Numbered from the stretch's first letter, positions 45,854 to 54,992 are shown. The stretch: 64,000 bases of DNA from Stieleria tagensis (GCF_024129865.1 NZ_JAMYFE010000046.1:1-64000), one strand, 5' to 3'. Notes: generated by a model not told the origin, from the sequence alone. Numbers and translations: made by a program.

Positions 45854-48126
45854 TCCCTTCCGCGTTTCCGCACAAACCCGCGTCCCAGCGGTCCAGCCAG
45901 GATCGCCGGCAGCAGGACCAGGTCACCGACCAGCGCCGCGAGCAATAGAAACACCATCAGCCAGGCGAAGTGCAGGATCGGAACAAACGAGCTGGCGGCG
46001 AACACGATCAACCCACCGGCGCAGATCAGCGTCGTGTGAACCATCGCTCCGCTGCAGCGACCGAAGGCATCTTGCAACGCTTCGCGGCGTGAGAGGCCGT
46101 TACTGATGCCGCGGCGAAACCAGGTCAGAAAGTGAACGGTGTCGTCGACCGCGATTCCCAACGCAGCACTGGCGGTCATCACGGACCCGATTTGAATTGG
46201 AATATTGATCCATTCCAGCCCACCAAAAATCACGATGGCGGGAAACAGATTGGGGATCATCGCTAACAATGCCGCCGTGATGCTGCGAAGCACGACCATC
46301 AAGACCAACGCAATCACACCAAACGCGGCCAGAAAACTGCGGAACAAGTCCTGTAACAACTGGCGTTGTGCTTTGTAGATCAATGGGATCACACCGGTGT
46401 AGGTCCCACGTACCTTGTTTTGTTCCAGCAAGGGACGAATCGTCTGCCGCAATGATTCGGCAAACTGGCCGTAGTCCAAGTCGCCAATCGCCTTGGCTCG
46501 AACCGTGATTCGCCACAATTGTTCGTCGTCGGTATCGGCCAAGAAATGGGCGCCGACCAACCGCTGGTGCGTACGGTCGCTGTTGACCAATGTTCGCTGA
46601 ACGACGTCACGGACGCTGCGTCCGCGCGTCAGGCCGGGCGATAGATTGACCGCCGACATGGTCGCCACCGCTTCGTCCATCGAATGAATTTGATTCTGGA
46701 CTTCCGCGACCACATGCATTCGCTGCATGGTGTCTCGAGGGTCCTGGCGGTCGAAGTGAACCACGACCTCCAGCGGCACCATCGGGCCGAGGTTTTCTTC
46801 CAGCCATTTGTAGTCTTGAATCGCATCACTGGACGGCAGGAAACGATCCTGCAAGCGGACGGTCGATTTGATGTGGGGCAGTCCCCAAGCACAAAAAACC
46901 ATGACCGCCACGCAGACCAGGGTCAGCAACAGATGGTGGCGCGAGATCCAACGAATCATTGTGCCGCTCAACCCAGCGGCCTGGTCTGCTCTCTGGTCGG
47001 CCGCCCTGGTTTGCCCGGTAACTGATTCGGTCGCATCCGGTTTGGGCCGGGGGGGAAACAGGTGTAATGCGGCCGGCAAAAACAAGAACAGCACCCCGAC
47101 GCTGACGACGACTCCGATCGCCGAATAGAGACCGAACATTCGAATCGGTTCGATCTTGCTCATCAGCAGTGATGCTAAACCGATCGCGGTGGTGAACGCG
47201 GCCAAAGAACAGGGCAACCAGCCGTGCGAGACGGTTGTTGCCAACGGTCCCATCGATCCGGACGATGCCGAATCGGCGACTGCGTCACGGTAGTAATTGG
47301 CCAGGTGTACCGCCGATGAAATGCTCAACACATACAACAGGGGTGGCAACATCGTCATTAGCAAATTCATTGTGCCGCCGGTGAAATGCATCACCGCCAA
47401 CGCCACAGCAGTGCTGTAGACCGCCACCACAAAAACCATCGTCGCCAAGCGAACGCTGCGCAAGCGGATCGAAGCGATCAGGAATGAAACCAACGCCGAC
47501 AGCCCGGCCAATTGAAACAGCAATCGCCGGCTTTCTAAATCAATTGCCGCGGCGTCGACCGTCGGACCGGCCAATCGCAGTTCGCTTTCATCCAAACCAC
47601 ATTCTTGTTTAGCCGAGTCATTGATCTGTTGGACCGCTTGCACGCGATCGGATCGTCCTTCGGCTGACGTTGACAGCACCAGGCAGGTGGTTTCGGTGTC
47701 CGGGTCGACCAGGGTGCCGCGCAATCGGCTGATCGCAGCATTGCGACTGAACTCCAGCGGCGGTTGCATCAACTCGTGCACGACGTCGGGGCCGCTGAGC
47801 GCACGATCGTAGAATGGTGTCGCGGTCAATGCCGCCGCTAACTGATCAACGCGAGGGTCATCCAAAGTGCATCCGGGCCAGCTGACCACCGCTATTTCGT
47901 CGCTACCAAAATGCAGTTGAAACCAGTCATAGGTATCGGTCGCGGCAAACGATCGCGGTAGCCACTGCCGCGGATCGTTGGACGTGCTGCGGAGTGCCAT
48001 CAGCGCTCCCCAGATGATCAAGGGGATTGCCAGCACCATCACCACGAGGATGACGCGTGCATAGCGAGTCCGTTGGACAGGAGAAAGTCTGAATCTTGGA
48101 TTCATGGGGCCGCGAATCCGATTCAT
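45850..48126 (-). CDS. MMPL/RND-superfamily transporter
   Basis: The 758-aa membrane protein has the two-fold RND plan. The first membrane helix (ARVILVVMVLAIPLIIW) is followed by a periplasmic loop (residues about 50-185), a block of helices (LAGLSALVSFLIASI through LFLFLPAALHLF), a second helix and loop (about 410-580), and a second block with FLAAFGVIALVLMVVLRS and TASAALGIAVDDTVHFLTW. The second block carries the conserved Asp pair GIAVDDT typical of proton-driven RND members. Family proteins export lipids, hopanoids or drugs. The ATG overlaps the stop of the alpha/beta hydrolase (ATGA), so the two form an operon. The substrate is unknown; a lipid cleaved or modified by the hydrolase is plausible. 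Confidence 0.87.
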   Translation of the reverse strand: MNRIRGPMNPRFRLSPVQRTRYARVILVVMVLAIPLIIWGALMALRSTSNDPRQWLPRSFAATDTYDWFQLHFGSDEIAVVSWPGCTLDDPRVDQLAAALTATPFYDRALSGPDVVHELMQPPLEFSRNAAISRLRGTLVDPDTETTCLVLSTSAEGRSDRVQAVQQINDSAKQECGLDESELRLAGPTVDAAAIDLESRRLLFQLAGLSALVSFLIASIRLRSVRLATMVFVVAVYSTAVALAVMHFTGGTMNLLMTMLPPLLYVLSISSAVHLANYYRDAVADSASSGSMGPLATTVSHGWLPCSLAAFTTAIGLASLLMSKIEPIRMFGLYSAIGVVVSVGVLFLFLPAALHLFPPRPKPDATESVTGQTRAADQRADQAAGLSGTMIRWISRHHLLLTLVCVAVMVFCAWGLPHIKSTVRLQDRFLPSSDAIQDYKWLEENLGPMVPLEVVVHFDRQDPRDTMQRMHVVAEVQNQIHSMDEAVATMSAVNLSPGLTRGRSVRDVVQRTLVNSDRTHQRLVGAHFLADTDDEQLWRITVRAKAIGDLDYGQFAESLRQTIRPLLEQNKVRGTYTGVIPLIYKAQRQLLQDLFRSFLAAFGVIALVLMVVLRSITAALLAMIPNLFPAIVIFGGLEWINIPIQIGSVMTASAALGIAVDDTVHFLTWFRRGISNGLSRREALQDAFGRCSGAMVHTTLICAGGLIVFAASSFVPILHFAWLMVFLLLAALVGDLVLLPAILAGPLGRGFVRKRGRD

Positions 48127-48929
48127 CCCTCAAAGCATCCGGGCAGAAAACCTGTCAGCAACTCGGCAAACTTCTCGGGGCGTTCCCAGTTGGGGGCATG
48201 CCCGCATTCCTCAATGAACTCCAGTTGCGATCCCTTGATCCGACGCTGAAATTCTTCGCCTGTTGAGGGCGGAGTGATTTCGTCGTTGCGTCCCCAGATG
48301 ATCATTGTCGGCAGATCCAATTGTGCCAGTTCATTTTCGACACTACGGTCCCGCGTGGCGCGAGAAACACGCAGCAGAAATCGCACGTAATCACGATCCA
48401 TCAGCGAACCGTGCCAATTGTCAACGAGATCTTCGCTGATCAGACTTTGGTCATGCAGGATGCCGGCGACCGTGGTGCGGACAAATTCGCGACTGGGTTT
48501 GGCACGTAAGCCACGAATCGGGCTGCGCTCGAACAATCCCGCACTGCCAGCTAGTACCAATCCTTTGGCCAATCCGGGTTGCTTCACACACAGATCGATT
48601 GCAACCAAACCTCCCAGCGAGTTGCCGCATAGCACCACTGAATCCAACTTTCGGTCTTCGATAAACCGAGCCACGACATCGCTCAGATCGGCGATCGTTT
48701 TCATTCCGTCGCGACGGCGTCCCGGCTGGGGATCGATCGGCAATTGAGGCGCAATCACGCGGTAGCGGTCCGACAGACGTTCCATCACCACCTGCCAATG
48801 TTCCGGCGTTCCGAACAAACCATGCAGGAAGAGGATCGTGTCTGATCCAGCACCCATCTCGACGACCCGATTCAGATCGATGCTTGAACACAAATCTTCG
48901 TTGTTTTGTGTTTGCGATCGAAATATCAC
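48123..48929 (-). CDS. Alpha/beta hydrolase
   Basis: The 268-aa protein is a soluble alpha/beta hydrolase. It has the oxyanion segment LFLHGLFGTPEHW, nucleophile elbow CGNSLGG with Ser104, acid in IIWGRNDEITPP and catalytic His in EECGHAPNWERPEKF. The pattern resembles MhpC/BioH-type carboxylesterases, but the substrate cannot be read from sequence. No signal peptide is present. It is the upstream gene of the MMPL transporter with a 4-base overlap, which suggests joint function. Confidence 0.87.
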   Translation of the reverse strand: MIFRSQTQNNEDLCSSIDLNRVVEMGAGSDTILFLHGLFGTPEHWQVVMERLSDRYRVIAPQLPIDPQPGRRRDGMKTIADLSDVVARFIEDRKLDSVVLCGNSLGGLVAIDLCVKQPGLAKGLVLAGSAGLFERSPIRGLRAKPSREFVRTTVAGILHDQSLISEDLVDNWHGSLMDRDYVRFLLRVSRATRDRSVENELAQLDLPTMIIWGRNDEITPPSTGEEFQRRIKGSQLEFIEECGHAPNWERPEKFAELLTGFLPGCFEG

Positions 48930-49110
48930 CAGCGGGACTCTTGCATTGAGTTAGATAAGTATTGGGTGGGGTCGACGTTCATTTTCGCGAAATTCGATCG
49001 ATTGAGCCACCCCTTTGGGCGCGAGTGTTAGTGTATCGGCCAATCGCAAGCTCGTCGAATCGGCTCGACTCCAGTTTCTTGGATCGTCCGATCGGCTTCG
49101 GTTCTGACCG

Positions 49111-49144
49111 AAAAAAACGCAGAAATCGACCGGTTTCTGCGTTT
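49111..49144 (-). terminator. Hairpin terminator in the gap after the isoaspartyl peptidase gene
   Basis: An 11-bp perfect stem (AAACGCAGAAA paired with TTTCTGCGTTT) with an 8-base loop is followed on the minus strand by a run of seven T. It lies about 275 bases after the isoaspartyl peptidase stop and about 180 before the hydrolase start, so it insulates the two. The rest of the 48930-49418 gap shows no gene. Confidence 0.75.
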
Positions 49145-49418
49145 CCGACCCGCCAGAGATCCGGTCGATCCGGTTTTGACATCGATGGCATTGACTGAGA
49201 AATCCTAAGCAATCACCGCCGTTATTGGCCATTCTGGTCGGCCGGTCAACTGCAAATCGCCCCTCCAGATACGGCTTTTGAAGCCAGCGTGAAACAGCCT
49301 TTTTCACTCAAATGACTCGGCAAATTACCGCTTCGATCTTTCACTTTCCCGCGGGGGGAAACGGTTTCATTTTCACCCGGGGTTCTCTCCCAATGGGTGG
49401 CACGGGACGCTGCACGAC

Positions 49419-50453
49419 TCACTGATCAGGGCGGGATGGATCAGGGCGGGATGTCGGGACAGTCGCAGTCGCGTCAGGGGCGGTCGTGGGCCGACGCCCG
49501 CCATTTTCGAGTTCCAAAAAGATCTCGAATCGCCCCCTCGCATCGGCTGCCCCACAATTCATTCCCGGCGTGTTGTGTTGCAGAACCAGCGTGCCGTCAT
49601 GGGAAATCGCAATCACGCCACCGTCGCCGGGCTTGAGGCGTTGGGTCATGATTTCAGTGACTGCCGATTCCAGCGAACGGTCGGCATAGCGGATTTGAGC
49701 GGCAATGTCATAGGCCACGGCGTAGCGAATGTACTCTTCACCGATCCCGGTTCCAGACACCGCACAGGTCTGATTGTCCGCGAAAGTGCCCGCGCCGATG
49801 ATCGGTGAATCCCCCACGCGCCCCGGTAACTTTTGGGTGGTGCCGCCGGTGCTGGTGCCCGCCGCCAGATTGCCCGCTTGATCGCGCGCCACGCAACCCA
49901 CGGTGCCCAGATGTAGTTCCGACGCTTCGTCGCCTGTGGATTCGGCTGTCCGTGAACTGAGGAAATAGCTGGGGTCAACCAGCGGCAGCTTCATCGATGT
50001 GGCAAAGGCATCGGCACCAGGCCCAGCCAACAATACATGCTTGGTCTCGGTCATGACCATCCGAGCCAGCGAAATCGGATTCTTGACCGTTGTGACGCCG
50101 GCAACCGCGCCGCATTGGTGGTCGCGGCCGTCCATGATTGACGCATCCAGTTCCGCCTTGCCGTCGCCGGTCAGAACCGCACCCCGGCCGGCGTTGAAAC
50201 TCGCATCATCCTCCATGCTGCGAATCACCGCTTCGACGGCGTCCATCGAAGTCCCGCCGGCGGCCAAGATGTCGCGTCCGATGCCAAGCGCCGTCTCCAA
50301 TCCGGCACGCCGCGCCTGCCGCCGCGGCGGCGTCAGTTTTTCCGGGGGACCGCCGGCACCGCCGTGGATCGCGATCGCCCATTCCTGACTCGATACGGGC
50401 ACAATTGAAGCAGTCATCCAGATCACCAGCCATAGAGAGAGTCGTCCTATCAT
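49419..50453 (-). CDS. Secreted isoaspartyl peptidase/L-asparaginase (Ntn-hydrolase)
   Basis: The 344-aa precursor begins with a signal peptide (MIGRLSLWLVIWMTASIVPVSS). The mature part has AIHGGAGG at its start and DASFNAGRGAVLTGDGKAELDASIMDG (seen in parts). The autocleavage site HLGTVGCVARD carries Thr184 as the N-terminal nucleophile, followed by AAGTSTGGTTQKLPGRVGDSP. This is the plant-type asparaginase family, which removes beta-aspartyl residues from peptides and may hydrolyse asparagine. Self-cleavage into alpha and beta chains is expected. The C-terminus has a Pro/Arg-rich tail. It is divergent from the DUF1080 gene. Confidence 0.92.
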   Translation of the reverse strand: MIGRLSLWLVIWMTASIVPVSSQEWAIAIHGGAGGPPEKLTPPRRQARRAGLETALGIGRDILAAGGTSMDAVEAVIRSMEDDASFNAGRGAVLTGDGKAELDASIMDGRDHQCGAVAGVTTVKNPISLARMVMTETKHVLLAGPGADAFATSMKLPLVDPSYFLSSRTAESTGDEASELHLGTVGCVARDQAGNLAAGTSTGGTTQKLPGRVGDSPIIGAGTFADNQTCAVSGTGIGEEYIRYAVAYDIAAQIRYADRSLESAVTEIMTQRLKPGDGGVIAISHDGTLVLQHNTPGMNCGAADARGRFEIFLELENGGRRPTTAPDATATVPTSRPDPSRPDQ

Positions 50454-50560
50454 GAATCATTCCCTGCACGCGTTGTGATACACTCTCCGAAATCGTCTGA
50501 CGACGATGATCAAACTGTCACGACAAAACGGACAACGAACAAATCCACCGGAGAATACAA

Positions 50561-51343
50561 ATGTTTCGACACCCAATCTATTCCATCTGCGTTACCGGGG
50601 CGCTGACCCTGGCTGCGCTCGCGCTAACGACCGGCGCCACAGCCTTTGCCGGCGAGATCGATCCGGCGCAACTGAAATGGTTTGAAAAATATCACAAGCA
50701 AGAAAATGCCCCCGACCCGGCAGCGATGCTGCTGAACACCGATGCGGAACCAGATCTCAACGAGGGGTTCCGCCCTTTGATCAGCGGTTCGGATCTGACG
50801 GGTTGGACTCCCAAAGGCGGCACTTGCACCTTCGAAATCAAAGACGACCTGCTGGTCGGCACCTGTGTAAAAGGTTCCGACAGCACCTATCTGTGTACCG
50901 ACAAAGACGATTACAAAGATTTCATCTTCACCTGTGATATGAAATGGGAAGTCGACGGAAACTCCGGTGTGATGTTTCGAGCCCAATCCAAACCGAAAGG
51001 GAAATCCGAATTGGTGTTCGGCCCCCAAGCGGAAATGGAAGGCATCACCGGCGACCGGTATTGGTCCGGTGGTATTTATGGGCAAAGCTGTGGCGGATAC
51101 TTCTACCCACTGTGGCTGAAAGAACACCAAGCAGCTCGCGAGGCGCTGAAGCGAGACGATTGGAACCGATTGACGATCCAAGCCACCGGAAACGTGTTTA
51201 AGACGTGGGTCAATGGTGTCCCCGCCGCTCACTTTGTCGACGACGGGACCTACGCCAAAGGCTTCTTTGGGCTGCAGATCCACAAGGGCGCCAAAGGCAC
51301 GGTGTTGTGGAAAAACGTTCGCGTCAAAGAACTCAACCAATAA
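50561..51343 (+). CDS. Secreted DUF1080 (3-keto-disaccharide hydrolase-like) protein
   Basis: The 260-aa precursor has a signal peptide (ICVTGALTLAALALTTGATAFA). The mature part is the DUF1080 jelly-roll: FRPLISGSDLTGWTPKGGTC, given in part, FIFTCDMKWEVDGNSGVMFRAQ, and GFFGLQIHKGAKGTVLWKNVRVKEL. DUF1080 members include hydrolases of 3-keto sugars, and the family has been described as a 3-keto-disaccharide hydrolase; many are only putative. The WNRLTI motif (DDWNRLTIQATG) is typical. It is a stand-alone gene between the peptidase and the ars cluster. Confidence 0.88.
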   Translation: MFRHPIYSICVTGALTLAALALTTGATAFAGEIDPAQLKWFEKYHKQENAPDPAAMLLNTDAEPDLNEGFRPLISGSDLTGWTPKGGTCTFEIKDDLLVGTCVKGSDSTYLCTDKDDYKDFIFTCDMKWEVDGNSGVMFRAQSKPKGKSELVFGPQAEMEGITGDRYWSGGIYGQSCGGYFYPLWLKEHQAAREALKRDDWNRLTIQATGNVFKTWVNGVPAAHFVDDGTYAKGFFGLQIHKGAKGTVLWKNVRVKELNQ

Positions 51344-51346
51344 TCA

Positions 51347-51381
51347 TTGACTTTTCGCAAGTGCGGCTCTATCGTTTATCG
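51347..51381 (+). promoter_or_regulatory. arsR promoter with operator half-site
   Basis: TTGACT (-35, 51347-51352) is followed after 17 bases by TATCGT (-10, 51370-51375). The 10-base arm TCGTTTATCG at 51372-51381 overlaps the -10 and is the same arm found in the perfect palindrome upstream of arsD. A degenerate reverse half (CGATTAAC) lies a few bases further on. Binding of ArsR here would block arsR transcription, which fits autorepression. Confidence 0.55.
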
Positions 51382-51420
51382 TAGATTGCCGATTAACTGA
51401 ATGGCCGATGAGAAAGACCG

Positions 51421-51750
51421 ATGGCAAAGAAGACGCCAACCCTTAAACGCTGCGATCCGTCGCCGGTGAAATTAAACCCGGATCCGACGGCGGATGATTT
51501 CGCCAAACTGGCGTGGGCAATCGCCCATCCGGCACGGGTGCAAATTGTGCGGTTTTTGATCGGCCGCCACGCCTGTGTGTGTGGTGAAATCGTCCAGCAA
51601 TTGCCACTGGCTCAGTCGACGGTCTCGCAGCACTTGAAAATACTGAAAGAATCCGGCCTGATCCAAGGCGAAGTGGACGGGCCGAAAGTTTGTTACTGCA
51701 TCAATCCGGTCCGCTTGAAACAACTCAAATCGCTGGTCGCTGGTCTGTAA
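51421..51750 (+). CDS. arsR: ArsR-family metalloregulator
   Basis: The 109-aa protein has the ArsR winged helix with the metal-site motif ACVCGEI (Cys52, Cys54) at the DNA-recognition region and TVSQHLKILKESGLI as the recognition helix. A C-terminal KVCYC motif supplies further Cys ligands. ArsR homologues are repressors released by As(III) or Sb(III) binding to Cys. It starts a plus-strand cluster with arsD and arsA. It is preceded by a promoter whose -10 overlaps an operator half-site, so autoregulation is likely. Confidence 0.9.
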   Translation: MAKKTPTLKRCDPSPVKLNPDPTADDFAKLAWAIAHPARVQIVRFLIGRHACVCGEIVQQLPLAQSTVSQHLKILKESGLIQGEVDGPKVCYCINPVRLKQLKSLVAGL

Positions 51751-51772
51751 CACTTTTTTTTTAACCGTTCAA

Positions 51773-51793
51773 TCGTTTATCGCCGATAAACGA
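51773..51793. promoter_or_regulatory. Perfect 10-bp palindrome, candidate ArsR operator upstream of arsD
   Basis: TCGTTTATCG and CGATAAACGA flank one base at the centre (51773-51782, 51784-51793). The same arm occurs upstream of arsR. The position, 46 bases before arsD and after the arsR stop, makes it a likely operator for a separate arsD-arsA transcript. It is an inverted repeat, not a T-tailed terminator. Confidence 0.65.
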
Positions 51794-51838
51794 ATCTGGA
51801 AGTTGCGAATCACACTCCCTTGCTTAGGAAACCCTGCC

Positions 51839-52210
51839 ATGTCTGACGTGCAAATTTACGACAAAGCGATGTGCTGCTCGACCGGTGTCTGTGGCCCCCA
51901 AGTCGATCCGGTGTTGCCCCGATTCGCCGCCGATCTGGATTGGCTGGCTGAGCAAGGGCACACGGTGCGGCGAATGAATTTGGCCCAAGACCCGGTCGAG
52001 TTCGCCAGCAACGAGGTCGTCAAACAAATGCTTGCTGACGAAGGCGTTGAATGTTTGCCCTTGGTGATCGTGGACGGACGCGTCGTCAGTCGCAGCGAAT
52101 ACCCGTCGCGCGACAACCTCGCCCTGTGGACCCAGACCCGGGTCAAGCCAAAGACCTTGTTACCAACCACCAGTTCAGGCGACTGCTGTGGCGGCAGCGG
52201 TTGTTGCTAA
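51839..52210 (+). CDS. arsD: ArsD arsenic metallochaperone
   Basis: This 123-aa protein is ArsD, which carries As(III) or Sb(III) to ArsA. The metal-site cysteines fall exactly at residues 12, 13 and 18 (MCCSTGVCG), as in the classical family member. The C-terminal GDCCGGSGCC adds two Cys pairs. The start MSDVQIYDK is preceded by AGGAA. It ends 149 bases before the ArsA start chosen here, although the arsA frame is open across much of that gap. Confidence 0.94.
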   Translation: MSDVQIYDKAMCCSTGVCGPQVDPVLPRFAADLDWLAEQGHTVRRMNLAQDPVEFASNEVVKQMLADEGVECLPLVIVDGRVVSRSEYPSRDNLALWTQTRVKPKTLLPTTSSGDCCGGSGCC

Positions 52211-52358
52211 GGAACTATGCGAAACGTCGCCGGTGGACACTGGGCCCGCCAGGGATCAGCCGGCCAAATCCGTGGCTGATCCAGCGACGGCAAACAGCAC
52301 CGGTGAATGTTCCGACGCTGCGCTATTTCACTTTCCATTAACTGAGACACACCCTGAG

Positions 52359-54152
52359 ATGAAATTCCTAGACACGCCGACGCGAAACCTGTTCTTCACC
52401 GGCAAGGGAGGTGTGGGCAAAACATCGATGGCCTGCGCATCAGCGATCCAATTGGCCGATCGCGGGCGCAGCGTGCTGCTCGTTTCCACCGACCCGGCAT
52501 CTAACTTGGATGAAGTCTTGGGGACCGAGCTTTCCAATCGGCCTACGGCGGTCGAATCGGTGCCCGGTTTGATGGCGATGAACATCGATCCCGGTGCCGC
52601 TGCAGCTGAGTACCGCGAACGGATGGTCGGCCCTTACCGCGGCGTTTTGCCGGATGCCGCTGTCGCCAGCATGGAAGAACAGTTTTCGGGTTCCTGCACC
52701 ATGGAGATCGCAGCCTTTGACGAGTTTGCAAAATTGTTGGGCGATCCCGAGACCACGCGCGAGTTTGATCACGTGGTGTTTGACACCGCGCCGACTGGCC
52801 ACACGTTGCGTCTGCTGACATTGCCATCGGCTTGGTCACAATTTGTCGACATGAATTCCACCGGCACCTCCTGTCTGGGACCGCTGGCCGGATTGAAGGA
52901 TCAGCAATTGATCTACAAGCAAACTGTCCAAGCACTGGCCGACAGTGAATCTACGACGCTGATTCTTGTCACACGTCCAGAACCGTCGACGTTGAACGAA
53001 GCGGCGCGGACCAGCGGTGAACTCCTGGCCCTGGGCGTGAACAACCAGCAGTTGATCGTCAATGCCGTGTTTCAAAACCAAACCCCAGACGATTTAATCG
53101 CTGCAGCCATGCAGCAACGCGGCAGCGACGCATTGGATGGCATGCCAGCGACGATCGCTCAATTGCCACGATCGATCATTCCCTTGGCGACCGAAGGATT
53201 GATGGGCGTGGACTCACTGCGCGGCCTCGGCCGGCAGAGTTCGGAAGACACAGTTTTATCAGGCCTGGACTCGCCTTCGACTTTGCTGGAGATCGAAACC
53301 GAGAACCTGAGTGATCTGATCGATGATCTGGCGAAAACCGGTCACGGTGTGATCCTGACGATGGGCAAAGGCGGTGTGGGCAAGACGACGATTGCAGCTG
53401 CGGTCGCCGTCGCGCTGGCCCAGCGTGGCTTTCCGGTTCACTTGTCGACCACCGATCCGGCGGCGCATCTGGCTGGCACCTTGACCAGAGCGGAATTGCC
53501 GGGGCTAAGTATCGGTCGTATTGATCCGGCCGAGGAGGCTGAAAACTACAAGGCAGAAGTCTTGCAATCGGCCGGCAGCGAATTGGACGCCCAGGGCAAG
53601 GCGCTGTTGGAAGAGGATTTGCGATCGCCATGCACCGAAGAAATCGCGGTGTTCCGTGCCTTTGCCAAAGCGGTCGACCAGGGAAAGGACGGATTTGTGG
53701 TGCTCGACACCGCACCGACCGGCCACACCATCCTATTGCTTGATTCGGCGCTGGCCTACCATCGCGAGGTGACTCGGCAAACCAGCGAGATCCCCGCGTC
53801 GGTCGTCAATTTGTTGCCGCGATTGCGTGACCCCGACTTCACCCGAATCTTGGTGGTCACCTTGCCCGAGGCAACGCCGGTGCATGAAGCCGCCACGTTG
53901 CAAGCGGACCTGCGGCGGGCCGAAATTGAACCGTTCGGCTGGGTGATCAACCAAAGCCTGCTGCCGTTGGAAATCAGCGATCCGGTGCTGCAACGCCGAC
54001 GGCAACGCGAGCTGCCGTTTATCGAAGAAGTCGCCTCGGAACTGGCAAGCCGATTGGCCCTGGTCAGTTGGCAATCCGATCCGCCAACCGGACAGCAAGC
54101 CCTGCAGCAACTGATTTCAACCGCTCCCTCAAGCGTGCCCCAAGACGCCTAA
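52359..54152 (+). CDS. arsA: ArsA arsenite-transporting ATPase
   Basis: The 597-aa protein is the tandem-domain ArsA ATPase. The two Walker A motifs GKGGVGKTS (15-23) and GKGGVGKTT (336-344) are intact, as are both DTAPTGHT signature motifs. The allosteric cysteines fall at 113 (GSCTMEI), 172 (TSCLGPL) and about 425 (SPCTEEI), the places known for the family. The start MKFLDTPTR gives the conserved FFTGKGGVGK at residue 12. An in-frame GTG 57 codons upstream overlaps arsD and would add a Pro/Ala-rich tail of no known role. ArsA normally drives ArsB or Acr3, but no permease follows here: the next gene is on the other strand. Confidence 0.95.
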   Translation: MKFLDTPTRNLFFTGKGGVGKTSMACASAIQLADRGRSVLLVSTDPASNLDEVLGTELSNRPTAVESVPGLMAMNIDPGAAAAEYRERMVGPYRGVLPDAAVASMEEQFSGSCTMEIAAFDEFAKLLGDPETTREFDHVVFDTAPTGHTLRLLTLPSAWSQFVDMNSTGTSCLGPLAGLKDQQLIYKQTVQALADSESTTLILVTRPEPSTLNEAARTSGELLALGVNNQQLIVNAVFQNQTPDDLIAAAMQQRGSDALDGMPATIAQLPRSIIPLATEGLMGVDSLRGLGRQSSEDTVLSGLDSPSTLLEIETENLSDLIDDLAKTGHGVILTMGKGGVGKTTIAAAVAVALAQRGFPVHLSTTDPAAHLAGTLTRAELPGLSIGRIDPAEEAENYKAEVLQSAGSELDAQGKALLEEDLRSPCTEEIAVFRAFAKAVDQGKDGFVVLDTAPTGHTILLLDSALAYHREVTRQTSEIPASVVNLLPRLRDPDFTRILVVTLPEATPVHEAATLQADLRRAEIEPFGWVINQSLLPLEISDPVLQRRRQRELPFIEEVASELASRLALVSWQSDPPTGQQALQQLISTAPSSVPQDA

Positions 54153-54179
54153 GAAAACGATCCTGTTGGCCGATCACCA

Positions 54180-54992
54180 CTAGCCGGTGGGCTCGGTTTT
54201 GATCACCAGATAGGGGTTTCCCGGCAATGTCACTGCCGGCCATGGCGGCGCCAGTTTCGGAACGTCCCAGATCAATTGGTCATTGCGATAGACAGTGAAA
54301 CGCAGACTGTTTTGTCGTCCCAATCCGTAGTACCACTTGGTCTTGCCGTCTGGCTGTTGTTGCGCCTCCAGTAACAGCAACACCTCGGGGTTATTGGTAT
54401 TGCCTTGGCAGTAGGCATACATGGCACCGTCGACGATTCCACGATTCTGGGATTGGTAGCGAAAAATGGGTTTGGGCAGCGGCCGTAGAAACCAACTGGA
54501 TCCTGCATCTTTGCGGTCCTCCGCCTTGGCTTTGAACTGCTCGGCGATCGATCGCATCTGCCGCGTCCGTTGAAACGCTTGTGCATGTGGGTCGGAAACT
54601 TCCGTCAGTGGTTTCATCTCCATCCCCGGACCGGTATCCCAGGCCGTCACACCCTCTCGCGTCATCTGCAGTCCCGATTCGCTTAGCGATTGCAGTTCGG
54701 TCCCCAGGTGCGTGTGAGGCGAAAACCATTTGTAAATCGATGCGATCGCTTCCGGTCGTCCATCAAGTGTCCAAACATACACATCGCCAAAAATCTGGCC
54801 GGAAATTGGGTTGGACCAGCGCAAGACCGGTTCTTCCACTAACGTCAGCGGCTTTGAATCCAACTGGATCTTCAACAACCCCGCTTCGATCTTAGCCAGG
54901 CGAATCGCTTGTGCGGTCTGCTCTTTCTCCGCCTCCTGCGCGGCACTCCAGCAGGGAAGCAACGCCAGCAACATTAACAAGAGAATTCGCAT
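54180..54992 (-). CDS. Secreted hypothetical protein, paralogue of the 23.7-kb gene
   Basis: The 270-aa precursor has a signal peptide (MRILLLMLLALLPCWSAAQ). It shares with the 23.7-kb protein an LRWSNPISG element near residue 65, a PIFRYQSQNRGIVDGAMYA block, then NPEVLLLLEAQQQ, an aromatic strand (TKWYYGLGRQ) and a final NDQLIWDVP element. No catalytic residues stand out. This looks like a secreted, ligand-binding-like domain of planctomycetes, but I cannot name it. It converges with arsA, and no partner gene for it is next to it, unlike the copy at 23.7 kb, which is coupled to a mono-haem protein. Confidence 0.7.
   Translation of the reverse strand: MRILLLMLLALLPCWSAAQEAEKEQTAQAIRLAKIEAGLLKIQLDSKPLTLVEEPVLRWSNPISGQIFGDVYVWTLDGRPEAIASIYKWFSPHTHLGTELQSLSESGLQMTREGVTAWDTGPGMEMKPLTEVSDPHAQAFQRTRQMRSIAEQFKAKAEDRKDAGSSWFLRPLPKPIFRYQSQNRGIVDGAMYAYCQGNTNNPEVLLLLEAQQQPDGKTKWYYGLGRQNSLRFTVYRNDQLIWDVPKLAPPWPAVTLPGNPYLVIKTEPTG

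Noticed and set aside
52188-52358. N-terminal extension of ArsA from a GTG inside arsD
   Set aside because: It adds a Pro/Ala/Ser-rich tail absent from the family, and the downstream ATG gives ArsA cysteines at exactly the usual positions 113 and 172.
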